Source of the DNA: Anaerolineae bacterium
GTDB lineage: Bacteria > Chloroflexota > Anaerolineae > UBA4142
Assembly (NCBI GenBank): GCA_027457205.1
Contig: DAIDTM010000161.1
Coordinates: 1-12,532, forward strand
Direction of reading: 5' to 3'
Length of the DNA: 12,532 bases
Position numbers and translations under genes: made by a program. This document shows, one piece after another, positions 12,022-12,532 of this stretch; positions within the stretch are counted from its first letter, which is position 1, and every line of letters starts with the position of its first letter. The notes beneath the pieces were generated by a model, which was not told the origin of the DNA, ran no database searches, and saw nothing but the letters and a program-made list of their open reading frames with translations.

Positions 12022-12532
12022 ATGATTGGCTTTGGCGAACTCCGCAAGTTATCTGTGCAGTGGCGCGTCGATCTTGCCGCCGTCGAGCGCGCTTACGCGG
12101 TGGACTGGCTGCTCAAGGGCATCTTCGATCACGCCGCGCTGTCGCGCGCGCTGGTCCTGCGCGGTGGCGCCGCGCTGCGTTACGCGCTCTGCGCCGATTA
12201 CCCGATTGCCGAAGACCCGGAATTCCTTGTTGCCGAGCCGCTGGACGACGCTGCCGCGCGCGACGCGCTCACAGATGCGCTGCGCGCTGCCGCCGTCGCA
12301 AGCGGCTTGCGATTCTTGTTGACCGATCTTGCCCGCGGCTCGGCGAAAGTGGAATACACCGGACCGCTCGGTCGGCGTTCCGCCGCGCAGCCGCGCCTCA
12401 CGCTCGCGTTCGTCGTTGGGCGGACGCGGCTTGAGCCAGTGCGCGCGCCGCTGATTCATCCGTTCAGCGATGCGTGCGCGGCGACGGTCGCGTCGATTTC
12501 GCTGGACGAGTTCGCCGCCGAGCGCATCGCGC
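12022..12532 (+). CDS. AbiEii/AbiGii-family nucleotidyltransferase homologue, 3' end outside window
   Basis: 170 residues are visible, open to the window end. The order of family features is kept: ELRKLSVQWRVDLAAVERAY (6-25), WLLKGIF, the nucleotide-binding GG in LVLRGGAALRY (45-54), PIAEDPEF at the metal site (61-68), AKVEYTGPLG (108-117), IHPFSDACAATV and SLDEFAAERIA (160-170). Canonical members read KGGTAL, SEDLDF and LD in the third strand; here they are RGGAAL, AEDPEF and LTLAF, so the second Asp is Glu and the third is Ala. The fold is likely, but nucleotidyl transfer is doubtful. In AbiE toxin-antitoxin systems the antitoxin AbiEi is encoded upstream; here the upstream gene is divergent and unrelated, so this is an orphan copy unless a partner lies downstream. 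No strong ribosome site is seen. Confidence 0.75.
   Translation, partial: MIGFGELRKLSVQWRVDLAAVERAYAVDWLLKGIFDHAALSRALVLRGGAALRYALCADYPIAEDPEFLVAEPLDDAAARDALTDALRAAAVASGLRFLLTDLARGSAKVEYTGPLGRRSAAQPRLTLAFVVGRTRLEPVRAPLIHPFSDACAATVASISLDEFAAERIA

Overview
The window is GC-rich genomic DNA with tightly packed genes, ATGA overlaps, frequent GTG/TTG starts and many short intergenic repeat tracts. The gene set (orphan Flp pilin, DegV paralogues, PrsW-like protease, rubrerythrin-VIT1 fusion, AbiEii homologue) fits an environmental Chloroflexota (Anaerolineae-like) bacterium. That placement is inference; there is no phylogenetic marker beyond rsmI and one tRNA. No stretch over 300 bases lacks a gene.

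Layout. 1-1939 (+): the 3' part of a nucleotide-sugar epimerase, then a rubrerythrin/VIT1 metal-transport gene. Both carry an in-frame TAA inside a conserved region. 1944-4108: a block bounded by two related repeat tracts in inverted orientation. It holds a YCII-domain gene with its own promoter and terminator, then two visibly AT-richer genes of foreign look: a probable PD-(D/E)XK-type nuclease and a 97-aa orphan. 4116-5240 (+): a Ste24-type M48 membrane protease ending in a bidirectional terminator. 5293-9783 (-): the main block. In transcription order it is a PrsW-family intramembrane protease, DegV-2, an ECF sigma factor, DegV-1, a single-pass anti-sigma-like protein, and a 50-aa Flp pilin with its own promoter. 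9843-10924: rsmI (-) between two inverted copies of a double-hairpin repeat. 10937-11117: tRNA-Gly(CCC) with a strong promoter and a terminator. 11133-11903 (-): a two-gene membrane operon of unknown role. 11966-12532 (+): the 5' part of an AbiEii-like nucleotidyltransferase lacking canonical catalytic residues.

The most interesting reading is that 5293-9783 encodes a membrane-stress or lipid-state signalling module. Sigma factor, putative anti-sigma and a relative of the protease that cleaves RsiW in Bacillus are on one strand, interleaved with two DegV fatty-acid-binding proteins and followed by a surface pilin. Each family call is good; the functional link is inference.
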